This document shows, in pieces, positions 9,211 to 18,084 of a DNA stretch of 44,804 bases. Position 1 is the first letter of the stretch. The number at the start of each line of letters is the position of its first letter. This DNA is from Bacteriovoracaceae bacterium UBA6261 (GTDB taxonomy: Bacteria; Bdellovibrionota; Bacteriovoracia; Bacteriovoracales; Bacteriovoracaceae), in NCBI GenBank assembly GCA_002440825.1, contig DJVH01000047.1:1-44804 (forward strand). Direction: 5' to 3'. The notes beneath the pieces were generated by a model. It saw nothing but the letters and a program-made list of their open reading frames with translations, ran no database searches and had not been told where the DNA came from. The translations under genes and the position numbers were made by a program.

Positions 9211-10677
9211 ATGTACGTTAGAAAATTTGAAGCAGACACAATCGAAGAAGCTCTAAGAGACATCAAGCGCGAACTTGGTCCTGATGCCGTCATTTTAAAG
9301 ACGCTCACGAACAAGGGACTCAAAGGCGCATTCAAGAAAAAGAAAATCGAAATTACGGCCGCTATTTCAGAGAAGAACTACGTAAAGAAAGCTTCTGTGG
9401 ATACGATTTTAAACGATAATCAAAAAGATGAATTTTACAACGGTAGTGCAGGGTATATAGCGAATATGATCGATCAACATGAACAAAACAGAGAACGAAC
9501 ATCAACAAACAACCGCGCGGGCGGATATGGTTCTGCTGGGCTGAACAGACCAGTTTCGACTGTAAAAAATGCGGCTTCAAATCTGAGAGCAGGTCTCGAC
9601 GATTTTTTAAGTCTTGGTGAACGTGAAGAGCGACGTGACGAACGCAATCATTCACGCAACGAATTCAACTTTGACGATGAAATGGAACAAAGCAGACCGA
9701 TTCCTCAAGCGGCACCAGTGAGACAACAAGCTCCGGTTCAGCCACAACGTCAAGCTCCGGTTCAACAAGCTGCTCCTGTCGCTCAGGTTCCTCAAGGAAG
9801 AATGATCGGCGAAGAAATGTTTGAAAAACAAAAAAATAAAGTTGAAGAGTTAGAAAAAAAACTTTTTGAACTTACTCGCAGTTTTGAACGTATTCACAAA
9901 AAAGAACCTATTGGAATTTACCAATTAAGAACAACTCTTAGAAGTCTTGATATCAACGAAAGTTATATTCAACACCTTATCAAGAAAGGATTGTTCGAAT
10001 TAACTGAGTCAGACGTTGAAAATGCAGATGTGGTTTTTGAATTTGCTCTAAGAGAAATGATGACGACTGTCTCTACAGCAATGCCTCTTTTCTCTTCAGT
10101 AAACAAGCAGCCTGTAATCACAGTCTTTGTTTCGGAAGCTTCTTGCGGACAAACAGCAATGGTACAAAAAATTGCGACGACTAAAAAAGATTCTGTCATT
10201 ATCAGAAACGTCACGACAATTAATGAGCCAAAAGCTTCGTTTGCAGAAAAGATTTTTGGAATGAATGTCATCAAAGCAGCAAGCATTGCGGAGATTGTTT
10301 CTGAATGCAGAAAAGCTACTGAGGATGGCAAATCAGTTTTTATCGATTACAAGTGCAACGATGCTGAAAGCAATGATACGAAAAAATTTATCGATGGTTT
10401 AAGACGTGCTTTTTCGAAAGTGGAAGTATTGATCACTCTTTCGGCAATTCATACAGAGTTATACAATAGAAAAGTCCTGGGAACATACAGAAGCCTTTCT
10501 GATGGTGTTGTTGTTTCCCATCTGGATGCGTGTTTGAATTTCGGTGCGCTCTTTAATATCACTCAAGATATCAAAGATCTGCCTTACAAGTTTTTTGGAA
10601 CAGGTGAAGTGGTTCCGGATGATCTTGAAGCTGCGACTGCTGAAAGAATTCTCGCCGGTATTTTTAAATTTTCTTAA
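9211..10677 (+). CDS. flhF: FlhF-like protein with degenerate SRP-type GTPase domain
   Basis: FlhF is an SRP54/FtsY-related GTPase that recruits the flagellum to the pole. The N-terminus (MYVRKFEADTIEEALRDIKR, AVILKT) is the conserved FlhF start, followed by a Pro/Gln-rich linker (about 160-195) and an N/G region (about 215-488). The G1 loop, normally GPTGVGKTT, is S308-E-A-S-C-G-Q314-T-A: the Walker lysine is Gln. The usual DTAGR is replaced around IDYKCND, and TKLDE reads SHLDA, though FGALFNI after it is kept. The fold is probably retained without normal GTP hydrolysis. Position between flhA and flhG supports orthology. Confidence 0.88.
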   Translation: MYVRKFEADTIEEALRDIKRELGPDAVILKTLTNKGLKGAFKKKKIEITAAISEKNYVKKASVDTILNDNQKDEFYNGSAGYIANMIDQHEQNRERTSTNNRAGGYGSAGLNRPVSTVKNAASNLRAGLDDFLSLGEREERRDERNHSRNEFNFDDEMEQSRPIPQAAPVRQQAPVQPQRQAPVQQAAPVAQVPQGRMIGEEMFEKQKNKVEELEKKLFELTRSFERIHKKEPIGIYQLRTTLRSLDINESYIQHLIKKGLFELTESDVENADVVFEFALREMMTTVSTAMPLFSSVNKQPVITVFVSEASCGQTAMVQKIATTKKDSVIIRNVTTINEPKASFAEKIFGMNVIKAASIAEIVSECRKATEDGKSVFIDYKCNDAESNDTKKFIDGLRRAFSKVEVLITLSAIHTELYNRKVLGTYRSLSDGVVVSHLDACLNFGALFNITQDIKDLPYKFFGTGEVVPDDLEAATAERILAGIFKFS

Positions 10678-10694
10678 AGTTTTATTTTAAAAAA

Positions 10695-10721
10695 GGTGAG
10701 AGTCCATGAGGGACTCTCGCT
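10695..10721 (+). other. RNA hairpin between flhF and flhG
   Basis: GAGAGTCC (10698-10705) pairs perfectly with GGACTCTC (10711-10718) around a five-base loop ATGAG, and the helix can extend with wobble and G-C pairs to 10695-10721. No T-run follows, so it is not a canonical intrinsic terminator. It could adjust the ratio of FlhF to FlhG through processing or partial attenuation. The fold is directly seen; the role is inferred. Confidence 0.5.
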
Positions 10722-10757
10722 GAACAAAAGCAGAATCTAAGGGGAGACAGGAAGTCC

Positions 10758-11639
10758 ATGCTTAGTTTAAAAAAGTCCAGTCCAAGTGATTGGCTAGTTT
10801 CTCAGAACAAATACCAGTCCAAAAAAACAAGATCCAAAGCAAAAACAATCTCCATTACTGCTGGAAAGGGCGGAGTAGGAAAGACCTCAGTCGCTGTAAA
10901 AATGGCACGCCTCATGGCAGATTCGGGTTATAAAGTTCTTCTTCTCGACTGTGATACAAACCTGTCAAACACAGTTGTAAAGCTTGGCCTTCCCATTACA
11001 AATTATTTTTATGAGCTTGTCTCTGCGCAGAGAGAGTTTGATGATTGTCTTCATAAAGATGGGAATCTTCATTTGCTTTCTGGATGCAACGGCAGCATAG
11101 ACATGTTCAACAAGTCTCTTGAAATCGACAGAATCATCATTGATATTCTGGTCAATCACGAAAGAGACTATGACTACATTCTTTTAGATTGTCCGGCAGG
11201 TATCACAAAAGAAACCCTGACACTGAACGCTTACAGCGATTATCGTTTTGTTGTTGTGACTCCTGATAAATCTTCAGTCACAGATTCATACTCATTGATC
11301 AAAATTCTGAACAAAGAATTTGGAGTCAATGACAACCATTTATTGATCAACAAAGTTTCTTCTGAACCTCAATACCAAAGAATGGTAAAAACCTTGAGTG
11401 AAACGGTCGAGACTTTTCTAAAGTGTCGTCTTCACATCCTTGGTGGAGTGAAGTTCGAAGACGCCCCTGTGGATCAATTTGATTCGTGTTTACTAGAACA
11501 GGAAAATTCTTCCCTGCATAAGAATTTCGTGAAACTCGTTAGAAAATTTACCGAAGAGATAGAGGGCAGAGCTGCGGCCGATGAGTACGCGCCGTTCACC
11601 AATTCTCGCCATGAACAAGACGTTCGATTCACAATTTAA
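10758..11639 (+). CDS. flhG: flagellar number regulator FlhG (MinD-like ATPase)
   Basis: FlhG/FleN/YlxH is a MinD/ParA-type ATPase that limits flagellar number together with FlhF. The deviant Walker A motif is intact (AGKGGVGKTS, K37 and K42), followed by LLLDCDTNLSN and LLDCPAGI for the remaining nucleotide contacts. The length is 293 aa with a polar C-terminal tail. The N-terminal segment shows no recognisable DQAxxL helix, the element that stimulates FlhF in other systems. AAGGGGAG and AGGAAG lie upstream of the ATG. It follows flhF after 80 bases that include a hairpin. Confidence 0.93.
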   Translation: MLSLKKSSPSDWLVSQNKYQSKKTRSKAKTISITAGKGGVGKTSVAVKMARLMADSGYKVLLLDCDTNLSNTVVKLGLPITNYFYELVSAQREFDDCLHKDGNLHLLSGCNGSIDMFNKSLEIDRIIIDILVNHERDYDYILLDCPAGITKETLTLNAYSDYRFVVVTPDKSSVTDSYSLIKILNKEFGVNDNHLLINKVSSEPQYQRMVKTLSETVETFLKCRLHILGGVKFEDAPVDQFDSCLLEQENSSLHKNFVKLVRKFTEEIEGRAAADEYAPFTNSRHEQDVRFTI

Positions 11640-11658
11640 AAGCAGGGAGAGCAATTAG

Positions 11659-12444
11659 ATGTCGACTCTATCTAAAAAATTAAAGAACCTTAAAGATTAT
11701 CGCTCTACCGTAGAACCGAAAGTTAAAGATGAAATTATTATCGAGTATGCACCACTCGTTAAGTACATTGCACAGAAAATTGCTTCACGTCTTCCATCGA
11801 ATATCGAGCTGGACGATCTGGTTTCTTGCGGTGTCATCGGTTTAATGGATGCTATTGAAAAATTTGATCCAAACCGCGACAACAAGTTCAAGACGTACGC
11901 TGAATTCAGAATCAGAGGAGCGATCTTAGATGAACTTCGCGCTCAGGACTGGGTTCCTCGTTCAATCCGTGAAAAAGCAAAGACAGTCGAAAGAGCTTAC
12001 TCAAAACTTGAAGCAAGTCTTGGCCGTCCTGCGACTGATGAAGAAATGTGTTCTGAACTGGGCATGAACCAGGAAGAATTTCACGATCTTCTGAACAAAG
12101 CTAAATCAATCTCCCTTCTCAATATCGATGATTCTGCCAGCTTCAACAAAGGCGATAAGAAACTTATCTCTGAAGTCATGGAAGATCACAGAGCGCTTAA
12201 CCCTTACACAACTGTAAGCCAGAAAGACTCTCGTGAAAAAATCAAGGAAGGCATCATGACCCTTCCGGAGAAGCAACGACTCGTTCTTTCTCTTTACTAC
12301 TATGAAGATTTAAACCTGAAAGAAATCGGCCAGGTTCTGGATGTAACAGAATCGCGCGTTTCTCAGCTGCACACGCAGGCTATTTTAAAACTTAGAGCAA
12401 AACTAAGAACATTGTTTGAATCAGTAGAAGATCTGGCATCGTAG
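11659..12444 (+). CDS. fliA: RNA polymerase sigma-28 factor FliA
   Basis: FliA directs transcription of late flagellar and chemotaxis genes. It is 261 aa with region 2 (about 25-95: YAPLVKYIAQKIASRLPSN, LDDLVSCGVIGLMDAIEKFD, FKTYAEFRIRGAILDELR), region 3 (about 100-160) and a region 4 helix-turn-helix (about 205-250: LPEKQRLVLSLYYYEDLNLK, LDVTESRVSQLHTQA). An AGGGAG site precedes the ATG. It is co-oriented with flhG (19 bases) and with the downstream unknown gene (six bases). No fliA-type promoter was confidently found in this window. Confidence 0.96.
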   Translation: MSTLSKKLKNLKDYRSTVEPKVKDEIIIEYAPLVKYIAQKIASRLPSNIELDDLVSCGVIGLMDAIEKFDPNRDNKFKTYAEFRIRGAILDELRAQDWVPRSIREKAKTVERAYSKLEASLGRPATDEEMCSELGMNQEEFHDLLNKAKSISLLNIDDSASFNKGDKKLISEVMEDHRALNPYTTVSQKDSREKIKEGIMTLPEKQRLVLSLYYYEDLNLKEIGQVLDVTESRVSQLHTQAILKLRAKLRTLFESVEDLAS

Positions 12445-12450
12445 AAAAAA

Positions 12451-13392
12451 ATGGAAAGAAGACAGCCTGAACATTCTTATCATGAAGATTTTGAGAAGAG
12501 CTTGAGTACCCTCGAGGATATTCAGCTTCTTTCTGAATTTTCTCTCTCTCCATTAATCGGCAGAGCGTATTACTATTTGTCCGAAATGAAGAGAAAAGCT
12601 GACGAGAAAGTGGATGGCCCGGTTAAAAATTACGACCAGGTCGCGAAAGTTCTCGATGAAAAACTGGAAAGTATTTTCAACGAATTCTTTTCTAATAAAT
12701 CAAAGTTTAAAAGTTACGAATACTATAAATCTACGTCCAAGATTGATTTGAAAAAATGGAACCTCATTCTGGAGCTTGTTCCGGAAATCTTGTCAGTCGT
12801 CACCCTTTTTAATTATCATGGCGCAGTTGATGTTCGCCTGGACGATAGCAGACTGCTTGTGTCGGGTATGGTGCTGGAAGAAGGCCATCTTCAAATGAAC
12901 CGAAAGTTCATTTATGTCGTTACAAGAAAACTTCTCAGACAAAAAGTGCTTTTAACTTTCAATCTTGAGAAGACAACGAGACCAGGTTTATTCCGCCTGG
13001 ATTTAAAAGTGGATATCTCTCACGACGATGCACTTATTTATAAAGTGAAGTTCAATGTGGGACCAAAAGAAAATTATTGTGTAGGCTTTTCAAATATCTT
13101 TTGTCATTACCGTGCACTCCTGGAAGACGTCAAGCAAGTGGGTGAACACAACGTAATCGAAGTGGGAAATGATCTCTCTGTAAGATCTTTTATGGGAGTA
13201 CCGGACTTGTCTCGTCTGGAATCGGCCAACAAAGAAATATTGCACTTTCCCTTTCTATTCCGGCCTGTTTCAATCATACTACCTGTGAAAGGCAATCTTT
13301 CGTCGGATACATTTACGCGCGGATTGGCAGGGGAACAGGATGTTTCTACATATTATCGAACAATCGATTTTTTTTCGTTATTTAATCAATAA
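12451..13392 (+). CDS. conserved unknown protein downstream of fliA
   Basis: I do not recognise this 313-aa protein. It has no signal peptide or membrane helix. The N-terminal third is helical and charged (about 1-110); the rest alternates hydrophobic and polar residues as a beta-rich domain would (DVRLDDSRLLVSGMVLEEG, KFIYVVTRKLLRQKVLLTF). It starts six bases after fliA without its own clear ribosome binding site, so translation is probably coupled. Operon position suggests a soluble cytoplasmic role linked to flagella, but that is inference only. Confidence 0.7.
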   Translation: MERRQPEHSYHEDFEKSLSTLEDIQLLSEFSLSPLIGRAYYYLSEMKRKADEKVDGPVKNYDQVAKVLDEKLESIFNEFFSNKSKFKSYEYYKSTSKIDLKKWNLILELVPEILSVVTLFNYHGAVDVRLDDSRLLVSGMVLEEGHLQMNRKFIYVVTRKLLRQKVLLTFNLEKTTRPGLFRLDLKVDISHDDALIYKVKFNVGPKENYCVGFSNIFCHYRALLEDVKQVGEHNVIEVGNDLSVRSFMGVPDLSRLESANKEILHFPFLFRPVSIILPVKGNLSSDTFTRGLAGEQDVSTYYRTIDFFSLFNQ

Positions 13393-13449
13393 TCTTTTCT
13401 CATTTTCAGTTAAAATATTCAGGACAGTTATTTCCTCTCAGGAGCAGGT

Positions 13450-15813
13450 ATGCGATTTACTCTAGGACGAGTTGTGCATTTTTATTACGTGGCCGTTTTG
13501 GTGGCCATGACGGGTCTATTTCTTTATGGCGCTAAATTCTATTGGGAATCTGGACTGCTGAATATTGAATACGTAAGCAATCTTTACGATGGAACCAGTA
13601 AAGTTAAAGCTGTTAAAGATCGCAACGACATCGATGAAATCAAGAAATTTGTTGATGGAGATCGCATTAAAGATGCACACAAAATCTTCACACGAATGGA
13701 AGAAGACATCCACGATCTGAAAGCGATCAAGCCCGTCGGTGAGAAAAGTACTTTTGATGACAACTTGAAGAAAGTGAAAACTCAACTTGTGAATTTCCAG
13801 TCTGCTCCTGAGTTGACAGCAATCCTCAACAACATCACTTCCAAAGTGACAGCGTTTGAAAATTTTGTCACCGAAAAGAAATGGCCGACACTGACTAAAA
13901 TGTCGATGAATTTAAGAATCAAGTCATCACCTGGAAGATTAATGCAGGGAGGATTGTACAATTTTGAGAAAACTCAGAATCTGGCACTTTCAATCAATAA
14001 TGACATTGAAGCGATGACGAATTTTACTGAGTCTTCCGGACTTCCTGTGGATATCAAGGGAGCCATTCTCAACAGAATTAAAACGATCCAAGCTGAAGCC
14101 GTGAACCTTAATACTTATGTTGAAGATCACAAAGCCTTCAATAGAACGTATAAAGATTATGCAACTGATTATCAGACATGGTTCAAAATGGTTGAGCCTG
14201 AAATTGCTTTGAAGAAAATACAGTTTGAGAAAAGTTCGCAGACAATTGTCTATTCTCTGATCATTATTTTCGCAAGTTTTGGTACGGCCATCGCTTTAGG
14301 TTTTGTGATTTACAACTGGTCGAGCAAGCGCGCATCCAGCAAAACAGAAAAACTTATTCTTGATACAATTAAAGATGGTCTTCTGCCTCTGGAAGGAAAG
14401 AGGGGCGAGACGTTTTCCAGTGAGTTCGAAGCTGAACTGGATAAGTATCATGATTATGTTCACAAGCGTATGACTTTTGGGTCAATTTTTCAGGAAGCAA
14501 TGCCTTTTGCCTCAATCCTTCTTGATTCGAATTTAAATCTGGTCTGGGGAAACCCGCATTTCTATAAAGAATGGTCTCTTCAAAATTTTGATGAAGAAGG
14601 CGGGGACTTGACGTGGGATTTCCTCCAGCGATTTACCGATCTTGATGACAACAGCGCTCTTTTATCGGCGTTGAGAATGAGCACTCCGGGTGTTTACAAT
14701 ATTCAGGTAAGAAGTGGTTCAGGATCTTCTCCTGCTCGTCCTTATGAAATGCATGTTTCTCCTGTTGATTATGCCGGACAGAAACGCATAATGATTATTT
14801 TTTATCCAACTTCTGAAGTTCAGGAAAAAATCAACGCCCAGAGAACAGCTATTATCTCACCAATGCTTTCTTTGATTGAAGCTCAGATCAATGAATCCAT
14901 TACGACTGACAAAAAAGCAGCGCTTCGCTCTCAGATTGAAAAGGCCGGCGGAGTTGAGCTTTATACAAACTTCAATCAATATGTAGAGAAGTGTGAAACT
15001 TCGAGAGATGATCTTTCAAGTGAAATTGAAAGACTTGAAACAACTCTTAATGAGCAGAAAAATATTGTGACTGATATGAGAAAATCTCTGGTCGCTTCAT
15101 TCGAAACGCAAAGAACTCAGGTTGCAAAATATAATCAATTTAAATCGGCCGTCTCTTCGGTGCTCGATGCCCGCGATCAGCTTGAAGAACAATTCAGATT
15201 CGTCATTAATTCTTCACGAGAGTTTTACAAAGACCAAAACAAGATTTTCTCAACGGCTGAAAATGCCGAGAAAACGGTTGATGAATACATCAGAAGTCTT
15301 AAAACCATTACATCGCTTAAAGGTGAGTTTAAAGAACTAAAAGGCAATGTTGATGAATTCAAGTCGAGAATCGTTCAGGTTCTTGATCAATTGTTGATTT
15401 TCCAGAATCATGAAGACGATACGCTCAGAGTGGATCAGTTTTTAGGAAAAATAAAACTGGAAATGAAAGGTTTTGAAAAAGTCCTCAATAACTTCAATGA
15501 AGTTGTTACACAGTTGGATGTGACGGTTACAAAAATGGATATGATGGTCGAGGGGCGTGAGAAAATTGATCTTGAATCAATCAGATCGCGTCTGGAAGCT
15601 ATCAGAAACAACCTCGATAACGCCAACTTCTCAGCTTCGAAACTGACAAACCTTTCTCACTCAAAAGATGAAGAACTGGTGGCGGTATTGAAAACGCTCG
15701 TGTTGAATCTGAAATCTGAGATGAAGCGAATTGATGAAATGTGCAAACTTTCAGGTTTAACGGAAGAACATTTAAAAGTTATTTCTCCTGAACAGCCAGG
15801 TGAGCAAGCGTAA
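13450..15813 (+). CDS. membrane sensor-like protein with PAS-like domain and long coiled coil
   Basis: This 787-aa protein resembles a chemoreceptor in layout but lacks the conserved MCP signalling tip. A membrane helix (about 10-30) and a second one (about 266-290) bracket a helical periplasmic region. A PAS-like domain follows at about 341-460 (FASILLDSNLNLVWGNPHFY, YEMHVSPVDYAGQKRIMIIF), then more than 300 residues of predicted coiled coil. No histidine kinase, GGDEF or response-regulator residues are seen. It may sense the envelope and scaffold other proteins. A CAGGAGCAGG site precedes the ATG; the 57-base gap from the previous gene may hold a promoter. Confidence 0.65.
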   Translation: MRFTLGRVVHFYYVAVLVAMTGLFLYGAKFYWESGLLNIEYVSNLYDGTSKVKAVKDRNDIDEIKKFVDGDRIKDAHKIFTRMEEDIHDLKAIKPVGEKSTFDDNLKKVKTQLVNFQSAPELTAILNNITSKVTAFENFVTEKKWPTLTKMSMNLRIKSSPGRLMQGGLYNFEKTQNLALSINNDIEAMTNFTESSGLPVDIKGAILNRIKTIQAEAVNLNTYVEDHKAFNRTYKDYATDYQTWFKMVEPEIALKKIQFEKSSQTIVYSLIIIFASFGTAIALGFVIYNWSSKRASSKTEKLILDTIKDGLLPLEGKRGETFSSEFEAELDKYHDYVHKRMTFGSIFQEAMPFASILLDSNLNLVWGNPHFYKEWSLQNFDEEGGDLTWDFLQRFTDLDDNSALLSALRMSTPGVYNIQVRSGSGSSPARPYEMHVSPVDYAGQKRIMIIFYPTSEVQEKINAQRTAIISPMLSLIEAQINESITTDKKAALRSQIEKAGGVELYTNFNQYVEKCETSRDDLSSEIERLETTLNEQKNIVTDMRKSLVASFETQRTQVAKYNQFKSAVSSVLDARDQLEEQFRFVINSSREFYKDQNKIFSTAENAEKTVDEYIRSLKTITSLKGEFKELKGNVDEFKSRIVQVLDQLLIFQNHEDDTLRVDQFLGKIKLEMKGFEKVLNNFNEVVTQLDVTVTKMDMMVEGREKIDLESIRSRLEAIRNNLDNANFSASKLTNLSHSKDEELVAVLKTLVLNLKSEMKRIDEMCKLSGLTEEHLKVISPEQPGEQA

Positions 15814-15814
15814 A

Positions 15815-17242
15815 ATGAAAATACTGATGGTTTGGAGCCGGGGATTTGGCGCAGACCGAATTCTCCCGCTTCCATACGGATATCTTATCAACCGTATTGA
15901 TCGTACAAAACATCAGGTCAAGCTTCTCAATTGTGCTCTCGACGATATCTCTTATGAAGATCCGGAATTTGAAAAGTCATTGCTTGACTTCAATCCTGAT
16001 GTCCTGGCTTTTTCTTCGTGGTCGCTTTTTTATCACGAAGTCCGCAGAGGAATAAAAATTGCGCGAAAAATCCTTCCGCACGCTAAGATTATTATCGGGG
16101 GTAATCACCCGAGCATGCATCCTCAGGTCCTGAGAGAAGACCCCGAAATTGATTTTGCTTTTAAAGGCGAATCTGACCTTGCTATAGCTCCTTTTCTTGA
16201 AGAGTTGGAATCAACCTCTCCTGATTTTTCCCGTGTGCCCGGTCTCTGCTATTTGAAAAATGATGTAGTGATTGAAAATCCTGTTTATTTCACACCCAAT
16301 CTCGACGTGATTGCGCCTCCTGATTATCAATTTATGGAATTTGACCGCTATTTAAAAGCTGGTTACCGCCTGGAGACAAAAAGTAAATCCAGCGTCGTTC
16401 TTTTGGGAACGCGTGGATGTCCTTACACTTGTTCGTTTTGTTGCGTGCCAATCCACTCAGGACAGAAGCACAGAACTCATTCTGTGGATTATCTGCTCGA
16501 TCATCTGGATATGCTCAATAAAACTTACGGCACAAATTATTTTAATTTTGGTGATGATAATTTTACCAATGATATGAACTTCGCCAAATCCTTTTGCAGA
16601 AAGCTGATTGAGCGTAAAAGAAATTATACTCTCGCCACACCTCGCGGGATACGAATGCAAAGAACGGATCAGGAACTTTTTCATTTGATGAAAGAAGCCG
16701 GGTGGGAAGAGGTTGTACTGGCTCCTGAAAGCGGAAGCGACAGAGTCCTTGCGATCATGCATAAATCTCAAAGCGCCGATACCATCTATACAAAAGTTAA
16801 AGAAGCAAAGAATGCAGGTTTATATGTTGTCCTCAATGTGATCATCGGTTATCCCGGCGAGACGTTGGAAGATATTCAGAAGACAAGAGAGATGCTGAGA
16901 AAATGCAGACCTCATTTTTTCTATATTTTCAATTTTAATCCACTTCCCGGAACCCCTGTATACAAAGAACTGGTAGAGAAAGAAGAAATTACAGACCGGA
17001 TGTTGCCAAAAAACTTTGGTGAAGTTGACCGCGTGTATACTCCCGCCTCTTTAAAAGGTGTAAATTTCAGCAGAATTGTTCTTGCTGAGTATCTCAATTT
17101 ATTTTTGCACAGACCTCATTACCCGATTGTCTTTGCCTTCAGAAAGCTTAAATTCAGATGGAGTCTGTACTATCTCTACATCAATTTTTTGTATATTTTT
17201 ACAAACCGCTCTGATGCTGCAAAAATAAGAAAATACACTTGA
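15815..17242 (+). CDS. cobalamin-binding-type radical SAM protein
   Basis: Residues about 1-145 form a Rossmann-like cobalamin-binding domain (NPDVLAFSSWSLFYHEVRRG, IIIGGNHPSMHP) without an obvious DxHxxG motif. The radical SAM core follows, with the 4Fe-4S motif C202-P-Y-T-C206-S-F-C209 in GTRGCPYTCSFCC. Enzymes of this class methylate or rearrange lipids, cofactors and antibiotics; the substrate here is unknown. The C-terminus (about 420-475) is hydrophobic and basic, hinting at membrane contact. The ATG at 15815 overlaps the stop region of the preceding gene; an in-frame GTG at 15800 is less likely. The next gene starts inside its stop. Confidence 0.88.
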   Translation: MKILMVWSRGFGADRILPLPYGYLINRIDRTKHQVKLLNCALDDISYEDPEFEKSLLDFNPDVLAFSSWSLFYHEVRRGIKIARKILPHAKIIIGGNHPSMHPQVLREDPEIDFAFKGESDLAIAPFLEELESTSPDFSRVPGLCYLKNDVVIENPVYFTPNLDVIAPPDYQFMEFDRYLKAGYRLETKSKSSVVLLGTRGCPYTCSFCCVPIHSGQKHRTHSVDYLLDHLDMLNKTYGTNYFNFGDDNFTNDMNFAKSFCRKLIERKRNYTLATPRGIRMQRTDQELFHLMKEAGWEEVVLAPESGSDRVLAIMHKSQSADTIYTKVKEAKNAGLYVVLNVIIGYPGETLEDIQKTREMLRKCRPHFFYIFNFNPLPGTPVYKELVEKEEITDRMLPKNFGEVDRVYTPASLKGVNFSRIVLAEYLNLFLHRPHYPIVFAFRKLKFRWSLYYLYINFLYIFTNRSDAAKIRKYT

Positions 17243-18084
17243 AAAATTATTCATCACATTTTTTAGCTCTCACTTTTGTTTTGATCACTGGTTGTGCCCA
17301 TCAGTTTCCCGATTATGCTGTGAACTTATCCTCACGTTTGCCTACTCCAGGAAAAGCAGAAGCTATAGGTGATTATTCTCTTGGGTGTCTCAAAGGTGGA
17401 GAGACTTTCACCGGAAAAGAAAATGGTCTTTACCTGTCACAGAAAAAACGAGGCCGCTATTGGGGGCATCCCGATTTAATTAAGCTTTTGACAAAAGCGG
17501 GCAGCGAGTTTTACAAAAATCATAAGCAGATCATTGTAGGAGATATGTCTCAATCGCGCGGAGGTCCGACCATTACCGGGCACCATTCTCATCAGAACGG
17601 ACTGGATGTAGATATCTGGTTTAAAGTTCCTCCCGCACAGGAGGAGTTGACATTTTCAGCATTGGAAACGGAGGAGATGAAATCAGTTGAAAGCTTGAAT
17701 GATGATCATAAAAATTTAATCCGTTTTTTTGCAAATGATCCGAGTGTTGAAAGAATATTTATTAATCCATCTTTTAAAAAACAACTTTGCAGCGACAACG
17801 GGCCTTTGCGATTAAGTCCTGAACAACAACACAAAATGCGTGCATGGTGGGGCCATGATGATCATATACACGTTCGCTTGAAATGTCCTTCAGACAGTCC
17901 GGAATGCCTTTCTCAAAAACCAGTCCCGCAAGGAGACGGTTGTGGAGAAGATCTCAACTGGTGGTTTGGAGAAGAAGCGAAAGCGAGTGATGTCGATGCA
18001 AGCTGGAATGATTTAAAATCCATTTTTCTCGATAAAGTAAAATCTCTTCCTGAACATTGTTCTTTCTACAAAGATATTTTTTAA
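17239..18084 (+). CDS. MepA-like murein endopeptidase lipoprotein
   Basis: Penicillin-insensitive murein endopeptidases of the M74 family are zinc enzymes that cut cross-links in peptidoglycan. All six expected zinc-site residues are visible: H115, H118 and D125 in GHHSHQNGLDVDIW, and H206, H209 and H211 in WWGHDDHIHVR. The N-terminus ends in a lipobox (LITGC, Cys19), so the protein is probably lipid-anchored, unlike soluble E. coli MepA. It starts with TTG overlapping the previous TGA by three bases, indicating coupling to the radical SAM gene. Cys-rich C-terminal residues may form disulfides. Confidence 0.9.
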   Translation: MKNYSSHFLALTFVLITGCAHQFPDYAVNLSSRLPTPGKAEAIGDYSLGCLKGGETFTGKENGLYLSQKKRGRYWGHPDLIKLLTKAGSEFYKNHKQIIVGDMSQSRGGPTITGHHSHQNGLDVDIWFKVPPAQEELTFSALETEEMKSVESLNDDHKNLIRFFANDPSVERIFINPSFKKQLCSDNGPLRLSPEQQHKMRAWWGHDDHIHVRLKCPSDSPECLSQKPVPQGDGCGEDLNWWFGEEAKASDVDASWNDLKSIFLDKVKSLPEHCSFYKDIF

